Source: a virus. Taken from it: a stretch of DNA of 34,735 nucleotides. Under the pieces are notes generated by a model. The model made no database searches. It saw only the letters and a program-made list of their open reading frames with translations, and was not told the origin of the DNA. Below are positions 23,379 through 31,427 of the stretch, in pieces. Location of the stretch: the IMG/VR virus record IMGVR_UViG_3300030329_002488, positions 1 to 34,735 of that record, one strand, 5' to 3'. The translations under genes and the position numbers were made by a program. The stretch's first letter is position 1. Every line of letters starts with the position of its first letter.

Positions 23379-24554
23379 TTATGATGTATGTTGATTTTCA
23401 GAAACATCAAAACTTGCAGTTTCTCCAAATGGTTGAAATGAAACATTTATTTGAGGTTTTAAAATTGATTTATCAGCATTTCCAGTTTGAGTAGAAGAAC
23501 CTTGTGGGTTATTACCTCTAAGCCCAATATCAATGACTAAATCCCAAAAACTTGTAATATGAACACTGTTACTACTATCAATAGAATACACTCTTCTAAA
23601 AGAACCACTACCTGGCGAACCAGTTGTTGAGTGAGATTCAAATGTTAAATTATGTTTTCCATAAATTTTAATTGTATCCACAGGAGAATAATATGTATTC
23701 CCATCATTATTACTTATTGTTCCATCAGCTGCTTGACTTTCACCTGCAGTTCTTACACTTGATTCTATTCTTGTGAATGGCTCAGAAGAGCCATGTCCTA
23801 ATTGAGCATAAGAAGACATTCCTAAATCTGTTCCTTGAGTATCTTTATCATCATATATACCATGAGATAAAACATATTCATTCGTAACAGTAGCTGGGTC
23901 AGCTAAATTAACTACTCCAGCGGGAGCTGTGTAAGTTTGAACGTGCATAGGTCTACTTTTATAAAAATTAGGTCTAGATGATTGATTTAAACCATGACCA
24001 GAAGCATTATTAATTCTAGATAATAAATGGTATTTTATAAAATGAGAACAATAATCTCCAAAAGGATTTTCACCGCTATTATTATTTAAAGTTGTCCAAT
24101 TTCTAGTTCTATCACCTACTGGAACAACTCCGCTACCATCTATCCATGTTGGTTCAGGCCCACTATTGTCTACAAATCCATTAGAAACTAAATTAGCTAA
24201 ACTGCTATAAGTTGTGTTTGCTGTTACGGGTTGAGCAATTCCTCCAGACAAACTCATACCTCCTGCTACATGAAAAACAAAACAATCATAATCTGCAAAC
24301 GTATGCTTCATTGCTTCTCTTCCTCTATCTTGGAATGTTCCAGCTGCTGACCCATCTGCTGAAAAAGAATTAGAATGTTCAATCCCATCTCCAACAGTGT
24401 GGTCATTACATTGTTGAATTAAATCATCTTGCCCATCATTATCTTCATGATTAACAACATTAATATATAACAATCCAGATATAAGTCTTCTGTCTGGAAT
24501 TTTAATATATCTAAATTCTTGTAATGTTCTTTTATTATTTGTACTTACTCCCAT
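23379..24554 (-). CDS. Tail-appendage protein, unknown (391 aa)
   Basis: The protein is rich in Ser, Thr, Gly, Asn and Asp, with short beta-type segments and many aromatic and histidine residues (FADYDCFVFHVAGGMSLSGG; SILKPQINVSFQPFGETASF), as in exposed virion appendages. The ATG at 24554 is preferred to an in-frame TTG at 24560 that would overlap the upstream stop. It lies directly after a fibre-like gene and is probably assembled with it. No enzyme motif or named family is recognised. Confidence 0.55.
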   Translation of the reverse strand: MGVSTNNKRTLQEFRYIKIPDRRLISGLLYINVVNHEDNDGQDDLIQQCNDHTVGDGIEHSNSFSADGSAAGTFQDRGREAMKHTFADYDCFVFHVAGGMSLSGGIAQPVTANTTYSSLANLVSNGFVDNSGPEPTWIDGSGVVPVGDRTRNWTTLNNNSGENPFGDYCSHFIKYHLLSRINNASGHGLNQSSRPNFYKSRPMHVQTYTAPAGVVNLADPATVTNEYVLSHGIYDDKDTQGTDLGMSSYAQLGHGSSEPFTRIESSVRTAGESQAADGTISNNDGNTYYSPVDTIKIYGKHNLTFESHSTTGSPGSGSFRRVYSIDSSNSVHITSFWDLVIDIGLRGNNPQGSSTQTGNADKSILKPQINVSFQPFGETASFDVSENQHTS

Positions 24555-24556
24555 TA

Positions 24557-25642
24557 TCAACTCGGATATGTTTCAAAAGTAGTATTTTGTTCAAAATAAC
24601 TTATTATTGAATAATTTTGTTCTAAGTCAGCTTTACCAGTTGTAAAATGATATATATCTTTCTTATTCATTATGCCATAATTTTGATATAACGTAACATC
24701 ATAATTATGTAGTTTTATAAAACCAGTTGTTCCAGCATGAAAAACTAAATTACCATTTGTATTTATATATGTACTTCCCACAGAATCAATAGTTATATCC
24801 GAACTGCCATCTAATATAAATGTACCTGTAACGTCTAATTCTGGAGTACTATCAACATTGAATGTAAATCTAGTAGTAGTCCCATCATCCATAGTAATTA
24901 ATTCATCATCAGCTGACAATATAATATCACCTGCTGCATCTATTGTAAAATCACCATCATCAGCTATTTGAGCATCAGTAATAACTGTCCCACCTATTGT
25001 AAAATCAGTCGTTGCATCTATTGTAGTCCCTTTTATAGTGCTATGAGAACTAGACCCTATAGTTGTACCATCTATCGCACCTGAATCTATATTAACATTT
25101 GTCATCGCATTAGAACCAAAATCAGAAACTGCATCTATATCTAATTCTTTATGGAATTGCATTTTTTCTGAACTATTAGTTGTAACAAATGTTAGATAAG
25201 CATTGTCGGCTTCTTCTATAACTAATGAAGCTGATTTATCATCTGGTATTTGTATTGAACTATTATCTTCAGTAAATATTAAAGCTCCGTTTCCACCTGA
25301 CAATTGGAGGTCCCCAGACATTGCTCTATTTCCAGATACTAATAAATATTGAGTGTGGTCATCGCTAGACAATCCATTTAAAGAAGCGTGAATACCTGAC
25401 CCAGAAACAGAAGAACGACCTCCAGGCTTAGAAGGAGTTCTTACAGGTGGCATTTCACCAGTAGAGGCAATAGGAACCCATTGATTATTTTGTTTTACAT
25501 AATGGACAGTTCCAGAGCCTTCTATTTCCCTATAAGAAACATCTCCGTTATTACCTTGATTGACATCTGGTGTTCCACGACCTACTATAGGTTGCGAACC
25601 TTTTTGATGTAATAATTTTCTTTCTTCTCTATTTAAAGCCAT
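24557..25642 (-). CDS. Tail fibre / receptor-binding-type protein (361 aa)
   Basis: The N-terminus has a short anchor (NREERKLLHQKGSQPIVGRG) and a YREIEGSGTVHYVKQNNQWV segment. A classic fibre hinge motif follows, ASLNGLSSDDHTQYLLVSGN, then RAMSGDLQLSGG, seen in many phage long tail fibres. Residues 120-330 are repetitive beta (TIGGTVITDAQIADDGDFTI; DAAGDIILSADDELITMDDG), suggesting a trimeric beta-helix shaft. The end is aromatic and polar. It probably forms part of the host-adsorption apparatus. The gene begins TAATG over the 1029-residue gene. Confidence 0.7.
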   Translation of the reverse strand: MALNREERKLLHQKGSQPIVGRGTPDVNQGNNGDVSYREIEGSGTVHYVKQNNQWVPIASTGEMPPVRTPSKPGGRSSVSGSGIHASLNGLSSDDHTQYLLVSGNRAMSGDLQLSGGNGALIFTEDNSSIQIPDDKSASLVIEEADNAYLTFVTTNSSEKMQFHKELDIDAVSDFGSNAMTNVNIDSGAIDGTTIGSSSHSTIKGTTIDATTDFTIGGTVITDAQIADDGDFTIDAAGDIILSADDELITMDDGTTTRFTFNVDSTPELDVTGTFILDGSSDITIDSVGSTYINTNGNLVFHAGTTGFIKLHNYDVTLYQNYGIMNKKDIYHFTTGKADLEQNYSIISYFEQNTTFETYPS

Positions 25643-28600
25643 TATCTAGGATTTTTTATTCTGTAAACTATTGTAATATCATTAATTTCAAAAGAAGCAC
25701 CAGCTGGAGCTCCTGTTAATTTTAATTGAAACGAATAACAATTATTAACATCCGTTCCAAATTTAAATTCTGCTTGAGTCCATTTAGGTTGATTAGCTGA
25801 AAAACTACCACTAGAAACAGCTGTAGCTGGAGTGCTATCCCCATCTACTCCGTAAGTACAAACTGGTACTCCACCAGAACCAGAAGTATAAGAAATATAT
25901 GCTTTGTATATTTTTTTTCTAACAGAAGGTTGTCCAAAATCAATATCTTTTGTAATATATAAAAAATTATCATTAGATGATGGATTTGGACTCCATGTAT
26001 ATACATCTGCATCTGTATTAGATAAATAAAATAATTCTTGACTTCCATTTAAAGCAAAATTAGTAACCTCAGTATCGCTTGGCAAAGCTGGAGCTTTTTC
26101 TTTTCCTGTCATCCAAGCTTTTAATACAAAATCGTATAAATAAATATCTGTATTTTCATTTTTTATTAATAATTGTCTTCTTTTAGGAATATATGCTATA
26201 TGAGCAGAACCCATATCTAAATCATCAGAACTTCCATCTACTCCATCTGTTATAAAAGATTCCCAATCAGATTCATTTATTAATCTCATTCCATCTTTTT
26301 CTAATAAATTAGAAACACTTCTACCATCAAAAAAATATACTCCAAATAAATTAAACCATGCTACTCCATAATCTGTTTTAGTTACATGATAATCATACGA
26401 ACATCCTTTGCCTTGCAATGTTTCTTCTAAGAAATCTGTAGTTTCAGATACATTAATAATATACATTGTTTTTTCTTTAAACTGTAAAATCCTATCTGCG
26501 TATGCTTCTAACTTTACTATGCTTTCACCATCGTTTATAGCAACATCTATGCTTCCCATTTTGTCTGGAAAAACATCAAATTTATTAATTTGACTTTTTA
26601 ACATTCTATCTGGATAAGTCTTGCCAGAAGAACCCCTAGGTTGCTTTATGTTGCCTATATAAGTTCTTCTTCCATGAACAACTGCAGTCTTAAATTTAGC
26701 ATCTAATGAACTAACATTTCCTCCATATCCATTCATACTTTTAAATGTGTCTATTACATTAGAAGATTCTGGAGTAATGCCTTTTACTATAACACAATTT
26801 TTATAAAAAGTTTCTCCAGTTGGAGTTCCATCTCCAGTTACATTAACCATAGAATAAGCCATTTCATTGCCTTCTGGAAGCCATTTAAATCCATTATCAA
26901 TAAAATCTAATTCCCCTATTAAATAAAAATTATCATTTTCTTCAAGTTTGTAATACAATCTAGAACCTGATATTCTTTTATTAAAAGAATAAGCTGGAGA
27001 ACCAGCATTGTCATATGGATTAATATATGCATCAAAATTAAATAATAAAGAACCTCCGACTATATTTACTTTGTTCACATTTACATTCGCTTCTGTATCT
27101 TCAAATAAAAATGGCAATGATTCTTGTTTTTGTTCATCATACAAATATGTATGGTAAAAAGTATATAATCCAGATTGATAACCTTGAAGGCCTGGGTTTT
27201 CAGATATAACAGGGCCTGAAAGATAGAAATCTAAATCAGTAGCACTTCTGTCAATTGTTAATTCCCAAGTATCTAACCCAGTTCCAGACGCGTCTCCTTC
27301 TGTAATATTGCTTAAATTACAAGAAATAAGATTCCAACAATCAGGTTTAATTTCTTCTTTTACAAATTCCCAAGTCAAAGATGTGTTAGGGCTAACTCCA
27401 GTTTCATTAACTTTAAATTTTATTTCAGACAAATTTGGATATTTAGAACTTTTAATAAAAATCCCAAGTATAATACTTTTTTCTTCAGTAAGAGTTAAAG
27501 ACATTCCATCAGTAAGAGTAATATCACCATCTCCCCCTCCTCCTTCTAAATGTATATTATAGTTTCCGAATAAAGGATATATATCCATTGCTGTACCCCC
27601 GCTATCTATTGTATCTCTTGCAGTGGCATTTGTAGGAGTACCATAAGAAGCTGCGTTTCCTCCTCTAAAACTATTATATTGAACACCTGTTCTTAAATTA
27701 ACACTAGATACTTTAGCAACATCTGGATTGCTTTCATTAGCCGCAGTTCCTATATATTCTGAAGCAGTAGAATTTACTCCATTGCTATCACTACCAGCAA
27801 AAGGTGTAGATATTAAAGACTTACCAGAAGTCGGAGATAATATTGCTTGATTGGCTTGTGTCCATCCTATATCACCTTCAGAACCATTTGGAGTCCCTTG
27901 TTGAGATATTTCAATAGTAAATCCAGAATCTCCAGCTGTTGCGTCAGTTTTTACTCCATTATCAGCAAGAGTTATTGTAACAACATTTCCACTAGCAGTT
28001 GCACCAAATTCAGCATTGGCATTTATAGCAGAAGCTACTTGAGTTGCAACTGTGGAAGCAGTATCATTAGTTGATATTCCAGTTACTTCTATATTGTGTT
28101 CATAACTGCCACTTCCGCTAGGTTGGGAACTTCCACCATCAACATCTATCCATATTTGAGTTTTATGATTATCCGCTCCATATATATCAAAATATTTTTG
28201 ATTTAAACTATCTCCACTATCAGCAACGCAAGTTACTTTAATTATTTCAGGTTGTGAAGCATATCCAGCATTTAAACCTGCAAATCTATGTCCATTTATA
28301 TATCCAAACCATTTATTTTCAACTGAATCATCAAATTCGCCATCACATACTCTTAAATTGCCATCACCAACATAAAAAATTGGTAAATCACTATCAAAAT
28401 TAGTTATTTGATTAGCATCCCAACCCTCGCTATCTCTTATATCTATTGCGCTATCTGTATCGTCATAAGCAATTATAAAAGTTTCATTTGAATTTCTATT
28501 ATCTAATTTCTTATCAGAAGACATTGTAGATAAACCACGATTAGGTAATATATTTAATGTGTGACTTGTGCTGTGGTCTCTTGCAAAATATCCCATTGTG

Positions 28601-28731
28601 GTCATTTTACCTAAATTGGTAATATTAATATCTTGCAAAGAAGAAGATTCTATATCTTTTATATCTCTAGGGTCTGCGTTGCTATTTAATCCACCATGAA
28701 ATGCTTCAATTTTATAGGTTTTCTTAGGCAT
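25642..28731 (-). CDS. Large tail nozzle/stem-like structural protein (1029 aa)
   Basis: It starts with KIEAFHGGLNSNADPRDIKD, the opening pattern of tail nozzle, stem or stabilisation proteins in short-tailed phages (xxGGLNxxxDPRxI). Residues about 158-290 form a module common in phage structural proteins: YFDIYGADNHKTQIWIDVDG, then IEVTGISTNDTASTVATQVA and GNVVTITLADNGVKTDATAG. The middle is beta-rich, with a propeller-like series (YKLEENDNFYLIGELDFIDN). The C-terminus is a beta-sandwich-like segment (FEINDITIVYRIKNPR). This fits a subunit of the tail tube end in a podovirus-like particle. The start is coupled (ATGCCTAA overlap) to the gene before. Confidence 0.65.
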   Translation of the reverse strand: MPKKTYKIEAFHGGLNSNADPRDIKDIESSSLQDINITNLGKMTTMGYFARDHSTSHTLNILPNRGLSTMSSDKKLDNRNSNETFIIAYDDTDSAIDIRDSEGWDANQITNFDSDLPIFYVGDGNLRVCDGEFDDSVENKWFGYINGHRFAGLNAGYASQPEIIKVTCVADSGDSLNQKYFDIYGADNHKTQIWIDVDGGSSQPSGSGSYEHNIEVTGISTNDTASTVATQVASAINANAEFGATASGNVVTITLADNGVKTDATAGDSGFTIEISQQGTPNGSEGDIGWTQANQAILSPTSGKSLISTPFAGSDSNGVNSTASEYIGTAANESNPDVAKVSSVNLRTGVQYNSFRGGNAASYGTPTNATARDTIDSGGTAMDIYPLFGNYNIHLEGGGGDGDITLTDGMSLTLTEEKSIILGIFIKSSKYPNLSEIKFKVNETGVSPNTSLTWEFVKEEIKPDCWNLISCNLSNITEGDASGTGLDTWELTIDRSATDLDFYLSGPVISENPGLQGYQSGLYTFYHTYLYDEQKQESLPFLFEDTEANVNVNKVNIVGGSLLFNFDAYINPYDNAGSPAYSFNKRISGSRLYYKLEENDNFYLIGELDFIDNGFKWLPEGNEMAYSMVNVTGDGTPTGETFYKNCVIVKGITPESSNVIDTFKSMNGYGGNVSSLDAKFKTAVVHGRRTYIGNIKQPRGSSGKTYPDRMLKSQINKFDVFPDKMGSIDVAINDGESIVKLEAYADRILQFKEKTMYIINVSETTDFLEETLQGKGCSYDYHVTKTDYGVAWFNLFGVYFFDGRSVSNLLEKDGMRLINESDWESFITDGVDGSSDDLDMGSAHIAYIPKRRQLLIKNENTDIYLYDFVLKAWMTGKEKAPALPSDTEVTNFALNGSQELFYLSNTDADVYTWSPNPSSNDNFLYITKDIDFGQPSVRKKIYKAYISYTSGSGGVPVCTYGVDGDSTPATAVSSGSFSANQPKWTQAEFKFGTDVNNCYSFQLKLTGAPAGASFEINDITIVYRIKNPR

Positions 28732-28966
28732 TTTCTTCGTACTCTATATCTTCTATGATATGATTTTGAGCATGTTCTGGAAGTTCACATACAGTACAAT
28801 CACTTTCTGAAAAATCATATTCAGAGTTTTCATCGTGGTCAAATACGTCTATACGTAATCCACCTTCAGCTCCTTCAATTCTTCCACCGTTTTTTACTCG
28901 TAGCTTTTGGTTGATGGATTCCTGTAAGGAATCATCTTGTTCAATATATCTCGGCGCTTTTGACAT
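28724..28966 (-). CDS. Small acidic protein with C-x2-C-x4-H-x3-H motif
   Basis: ATG 28966 is chosen because AAAGGAG lies eight bases upstream; a GTG at 28975 in the same frame would overlap that site. The 80-residue acidic product contains DCTVCELPEHAQNHI, with two Cys and two His spaced like a small zinc finger. It is nested partly over the 58-residue gene (73 bases shared) and ends over the start of the 1029-residue gene. It might be a virion assembly factor; the family is not recognised. Confidence 0.55.
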   Translation of the reverse strand: MSKAPRYIEQDDSLQESINQKLRVKNGGRIEGAEGGLRIDVFDHDENSEYDFSESDCTVCELPEHAQNHIIEDIEYEENA

Positions 28967-29070
28967 CCTCCACACTCCTTTATTTTGCCACGAGTGACAG
29001 TTTTAATTGCTCGGCTAACTGTGTCTCCTAAACCTTTGTCATGCCCAAATAAATCAACTCTTTTAGACAT
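28894..29070 (-). CDS. 58-residue CxxC protein overlapping its neighbour
   Basis: This short gene begins at a TAATG overlap with the preceding 79-residue gene. Its product opens SKRVDLFGHDKGLGDTVSRA and holds KECGGCQKRRDILNK (CxxC), a pattern I associate with small proteins of large tailed phages. The 73-base overlap with the next gene is in a different frame, so one stretch of DNA encodes two cysteine-containing proteins. A single CxxC suggests metal binding as a dimer, or redox chemistry. Confidence 0.6.
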   Translation of the reverse strand: MSKRVDLFGHDKGLGDTVSRAIKTVTRGKIKECGGCQKRRDILNKMIPYRNPSTKSYE

Positions 29071-29309
29071 TAGTAAGGCTTAGATGGGGTTCGCCTAACT
29101 CCTTTTTTTAATTTTTTCCCCATTCCTCTGATTGGTCTTGTAACTCCCCCATGAGCACTAGCTAATCCTTTTCCAGTTCTTGAGAATTCTTCTTTAGGGG
29201 AAGTCCCAGCTTTTTGAGTTTTAGCAGGCTTTTTGTAATCAATACAAGCAGCTACACTTGAATATCCTAATTTCTTCCATTCTTTTGCGCATGTTTTTTT
29301 ATCTGGCAT
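29070..29309 (-). CDS. Small basic protein, unknown (79 aa)
   Basis: The protein is strongly basic with two cysteines near the start (KKTCAKEWKKLGYSSVAACI) and a Lys/Arg/Gly-rich, probably disordered tail (RGMGKKLKKGVRRTPSKPY). The start is a TAATG overlap with AAAGGAG just upstream. It could be a DNA-binding virion component. It resembles the next upstream gene product in composition (basic, Cys pair), so the two may be related in origin. Confidence 0.55.
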   Translation of the reverse strand: MPDKKTCAKEWKKLGYSSVAACIDYKKPAKTQKAGTSPKEEFSRTGKGLASAHGGVTRPIRGMGKKLKKGVRRTPSKPY

Positions 29310-29581
29310 TATTTATCTCCTTTGTAAAATGGAGCCCCACCTTTAGTAGGTCTGTATCCATGTTGTTTTGTTGTTTTAGTTCTAATTGAGTACATAACCT
29401 TGCATTGTTTTTTTTCACCATCTGTCTTAGCATTTTTCATACATTCAATCAATCTATTAGATGCACTCTTTTTACTTGGTTTAGCCATATTATGCTTCCT
29501 TCTTCCACCACCTGTTTTTAATTGACTACCTTTGCCTGTGTCGGGTGATGATACATCAGACATTCCTATTACGTCAGCCAT
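29309..29581 (-). CDS. Small basic protein, unknown (90 aa)
   Basis: This 90-residue protein starts with GMSDVSSPDTGKGSQLKTGG and becomes basic (GGRRKHNMAKPSKKSASNR), with a Cys-containing helix pair (LIECMKNAKTDGEKKQCKVM) and a Gly/Lys tail. It is joined to its neighbours by TAATG at both ends. The composition suggests a nucleic-acid-binding protein. No family is recognised. Confidence 0.55.
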   Translation of the reverse strand: MADVIGMSDVSSPDTGKGSQLKTGGGRRKHNMAKPSKKSASNRLIECMKNAKTDGEKKQCKVMYSIRTKTTKQHGYRPTKGGAPFYKGDK

Positions 29582-29730
29582 TACAGACCCATTCTACCCA
29601 TTACTTTTTCTATATTAGATTTCATTTCTTCTAATTCTTCTAATAGATATGTAATAGCTTCTTGACATTCTTGCAATTCCTTAGAAACCTTAGGAGCTGC
29701 TTTAGTTGTTTTCTTTTTAGATACTGGCAT
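29581..29730 (-). CDS. 49-residue coiled-coil peptide
   Basis: A short open frame starts at TAATG and stops at TAATG, filling the whole gap between its neighbours. The product has a basic N-terminus (PVSKKKTTKAAPK) and a leucine/glutamate helix (KELQECQEAITYLLEELEEM, then IEKVMGRMG) that should form a coiled coil. Exact stop-start coupling on both sides supports it as a real gene. The function is unknown. Confidence 0.55.
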   Translation of the reverse strand: MPVSKKKTTKAAPKVSKELQECQEAITYLLEELEEMKSNIEKVMGRMGL

Positions 29731-29957
29731 TATTTACCTTTAAATACGCCTTCTAGAATATCTGTTACAACATCTACAACTTTCTCAAAAAATATCTGTT
29801 CTTTATCTTCACTAACAAATGGAATGTCAATTCTTTTATTAATAGCAGTAGCAATTTTCTCAGCCATTTCATCTGAACCTAAATGATTAATTGCCTCTTC
29901 TTGCATTTTTTCAGCTTGCTCTTCAGCAAGTTTTATTAACATTGATTTAATATCCAT
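29730..29957 (-). CDS. Small acidic helical protein (75 aa)
   Basis: This acidic, fully helical protein (MLIKLAEEQAEKMQEEAINH; IFFEKVVDVVTDILEGVFKG) has AAGGAG before its start and TAATG overlaps at both ends. It could be an assembly chaperone or a small inhibitor. No family is recognised. Confidence 0.55.
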   Translation of the reverse strand: MDIKSMLIKLAEEQAEKMQEEAINHLGSDEMAEKIATAINKRIDIPFVSEDKEQIFFEKVVDVVTDILEGVFKGK

Positions 29958-30103
29958 TATAACTCCTTTTCATTTTTTATTTTATAATATAAATAAACTA
30001 TATTCATAATAGCTATAGCAATTCCTAAAAAATATGGGAGCATATCCATAAATACTATTACTTGGCTTGTAAAACTTGCCCCTGTTACTTTTAAACTATC
30101 CAT
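29957..30103 (-). CDS. 48-residue single-span membrane peptide
   Basis: The product has one long hydrophobic stretch (FMDMLPYFLGIAIAIMNIVY) with a polar N-terminus and a basic end (YKIKNEKEL). It begins and ends at TAATG overlaps. Its size and single span fit a small holin-like or lysis-regulating peptide, close to other single-TM genes here, but function is inferred from topology only. Confidence 0.55.
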   Translation of the reverse strand: MDSLKVTGASFTSQVIVFMDMLPYFLGIAIAIMNIVYLYYKIKNEKEL

Positions 30104-30342
30104 TAATTCACACTTTGTGATTGTTTCACAGCTCCTTGACCTGGGTTAAAATAACTAATTGTTTGAGATTCTTGTTGTTGATTAATCATCATTTTAGAAT
30201 ATAATAAATCTAAATGCCTTATCAACATTCCAACTTCTGGCATATGAAGAACTAAATTAATTTGAGACTGATTAGGTTCTTCTTTTTTTTCAACAGGTTT
30301 TTGTTTGTATTGTTTGTTGTATATATCTGCTAAACTATGCAT
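30103..30342 (-). CDS. Small Gln-rich protein, unknown (79 aa)
   Basis: This 79-residue protein opens HSLADIYNKQYKQKPVEKKE, has a helical middle (INLVLHMPEVGMLIRHLDLL) and a Gln/Ser-rich end (GQGAVKQSQSVN). It starts one base after the previous stop and ends TAATG. No family is recognised. Confidence 0.55.
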   Translation of the reverse strand: MHSLADIYNKQYKQKPVEKKEEPNQSQINLVLHMPEVGMLIRHLDLLYSKMMINQQQESQTISYFNPGQGAVKQSQSVN

Positions 30343-30343
30343 T

Positions 30344-30661
30344 TCAATGTCTTCCGTTTATCCTGCTCATAGAGCCTTTTAATTCTGATACTTGGTTATC
30401 TAAGTCATTTATTTCTTTAGTAATAGCGTCAAATTTCCTATCTAATTTGTCATCAGATGTATTCCACCTACCAATTAATTTTATAATCATGCCTTCCATA
30501 TTTTCTAAAGTTTCTGATTGACCTCTATTTTCTGTTTTTAAATCTTCTAAGACCTCTTGTTGCTTAGCTGCTTTATTTGACATTTGCACTACTAAATATA
30601 CAAACATAGCACCAACAACTCCAATCATTCCTGCTTCGCCATATAATTGTAAAAAATCCAC
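30344..30661 (-). CDS. BhlA/UviB-type holin candidate (105 aa)
   Basis: One N-terminal transmembrane segment (EAGMIGVVGAMFVYLVVQMS, about residues 9-28) is followed by a long charged coiled coil (KQQEVLEDLKTENRGQSETL; KEINDLDNQVSELKGSM). This is the layout of BhlA/UviB-like holins, and also of some inner-membrane spanins. It starts with GTG in a TAGTG overlap. It sits in a group of small membrane genes, which supports a lysis role. No endolysin is recognised beside it. Confidence 0.5.
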   Translation of the reverse strand: MDFLQLYGEAGMIGVVGAMFVYLVVQMSNKAAKQQEVLEDLKTENRGQSETLENMEGMIIKLIGRWNTSDDKLDRKFDAITKEINDLDNQVSELKGSMSRINGRH

Positions 30662-30984
30662 TATTTCTTTTTCCTATTTTTACCCCAACTTAATGGATTA
30701 ATATTAAATTCTTTTTCATAGAAGGCTACCTTTTCTGCCAGCTCTTCTCGCTCAATCCTTTCTTCCAAAATGTGTTTACTAAGCAAATCCCCAATCTGTT
30801 CATTTGCAATAATAACATTATCTTCAAGTTTTCTAATGCGACTTTCAATTTGCCAATAACCATATACCAGCATTCCAACAAGAACTGCAATTTGACCAAG
30901 CCACTTAAGGTTAATGCTAACAATGGCATTATCATCAAGAACAGTAGCACGATAACTTCTGGCGGTATCTGGTTTCGCACTCAC
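30661..30984 (-). CDS. Single-TM coiled-coil protein, spanin-like (107 aa)
   Basis: This protein starts at GTG 30984, supported by GGGAGG eight bases upstream. A short cytoplasmic N-terminus leads into one transmembrane segment (WLGQIAVLVGMLVYGYWQIE, about residues 28-47) and a coiled coil (RIRKLEDNVIIANEQIGDLL; EERIEREELAEKVAFYEKEF), ending in basic residues. This topology matches an inner-membrane spanin (Rz-like) and follows a tiny lipoprotein gene, so the pair may form the envelope-fusion step of lysis. A second holin-like role is possible. Confidence 0.5.
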   Translation of the reverse strand: MSAKPDTARSYRATVLDDNAIVSINLKWLGQIAVLVGMLVYGYWQIESRIRKLEDNVIIANEQIGDLLSKHILEERIEREELAEKVAFYEKEFNINPLSWGKNRKKK

Positions 30985-31088
30985 TTAACCTCCCAGCCCA
31001 TTACAGACCAGCCATTACCGCATCCTAATACGCTTACTAACAAAAGTATAACGCACAGGAATAGCATAAGATGTATTAGGTTTTTCAT
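30981..31088 (-). CDS. 35-residue lipoprotein (possible o-spanin or lysis lipoprotein)
   Basis: The product is a signal peptide with a lipobox: basic start, hydrophobic core (LIHLMLFLCVILLLVSVLGC), then a 13-residue mature part beginning CGNGWSVMG. AAGG lies six bases upstream of ATG 31088. The gene lies largely inside the 40-residue frame at 31015-31137, an arrangement seen with Rz/Rz1 spanins. The mature part is far shorter than known Rz1, so it may be a small lysis lipoprotein instead. It runs into the GTG start of the TM coiled-coil gene. Confidence 0.55.
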   Translation of the reverse strand: MKNLIHLMLFLCVILLLVSVLGCGNGWSVMGWEVK

Positions 31089-31137
31089 AGACAACCTTAA
31101 AATCTCCATTTTTTAATTTTTTAACTTTCTTATTCAC
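31015..31137 (-). CDS. 40-residue basic peptide overlapping the lipoprotein gene
   Basis: A GTG at 31137 overlaps the stop of the VanZ-like gene (GTGA), and the frame encodes a basic peptide (MNKKVKKLKNGDFKVVYEKP, ending RYTFVSKRIRMR) with beta-type alternation in the middle. It shares 74 bases with the lipoprotein gene in another frame. Tight stop-start coupling supports translation; small size and double coding keep confidence moderate. Confidence 0.4.
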   Translation of the reverse strand: MNKKVKKLKNGDFKVVYEKPNTSYAIPVRYTFVSKRIRMR

Positions 31138-31427
31138 AGAACCATCCACCATGCGATACCTGTTTCTACTACAATATCAGCCATCGTATTGTATGCCCAT
31201 GCTTTTTTAGTGCCATACGTTTCTTCATCCCCTTCAATAATCCATTCAAATATTTCCCATAATACACCAATAATAAACACACCCATCACACACCAGAAAT
31301 CTGTCCAATCTAACCATTGGAATATTTTACAAAAGAAAGCTCCTGCAGCTAAATGATAAGAAGTCCAATGGTCTAATTGACTCGTTCTTAATTGCCAATT
31401 AACCAAATCTGCTATAGGATTCTTCAT
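31134..31427 (-). CDS. VanZ-like small membrane protein (97 aa)
   Basis: The protein has about three hydrophobic segments (LAAGAFFCKIFQWLDW; FWCVMGVFIIGVLWEIFEWI; IVVETGIAWWMVL) with conserved-looking polar positions: HWTSYHL, EIFEW, and YNTMADIV. Glu/Asp residues beside membrane helices recall VanZ/DUF2238-type membrane proteins. Such genes occur in marine phages without a proven role. It may act in the envelope near lysis. The start is a TAATG overlap. Confidence 0.55.
   Translation of the reverse strand: MKNPIADLVNWQLRTSQLDHWTSYHLAAGAFFCKIFQWLDWTDFWCVMGVFIIGVLWEIFEWIIEGDEETYGTKKAWAYNTMADIVVETGIAWWMVL

Noticed and set aside
30726-30980. 84-residue - strand frame inside the TM coiled-coil gene
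   Set aside because: Different frame of the same DNA, with odd composition; the GTG-started frame has GGGAGG, a clear membrane segment and a coiled coil.
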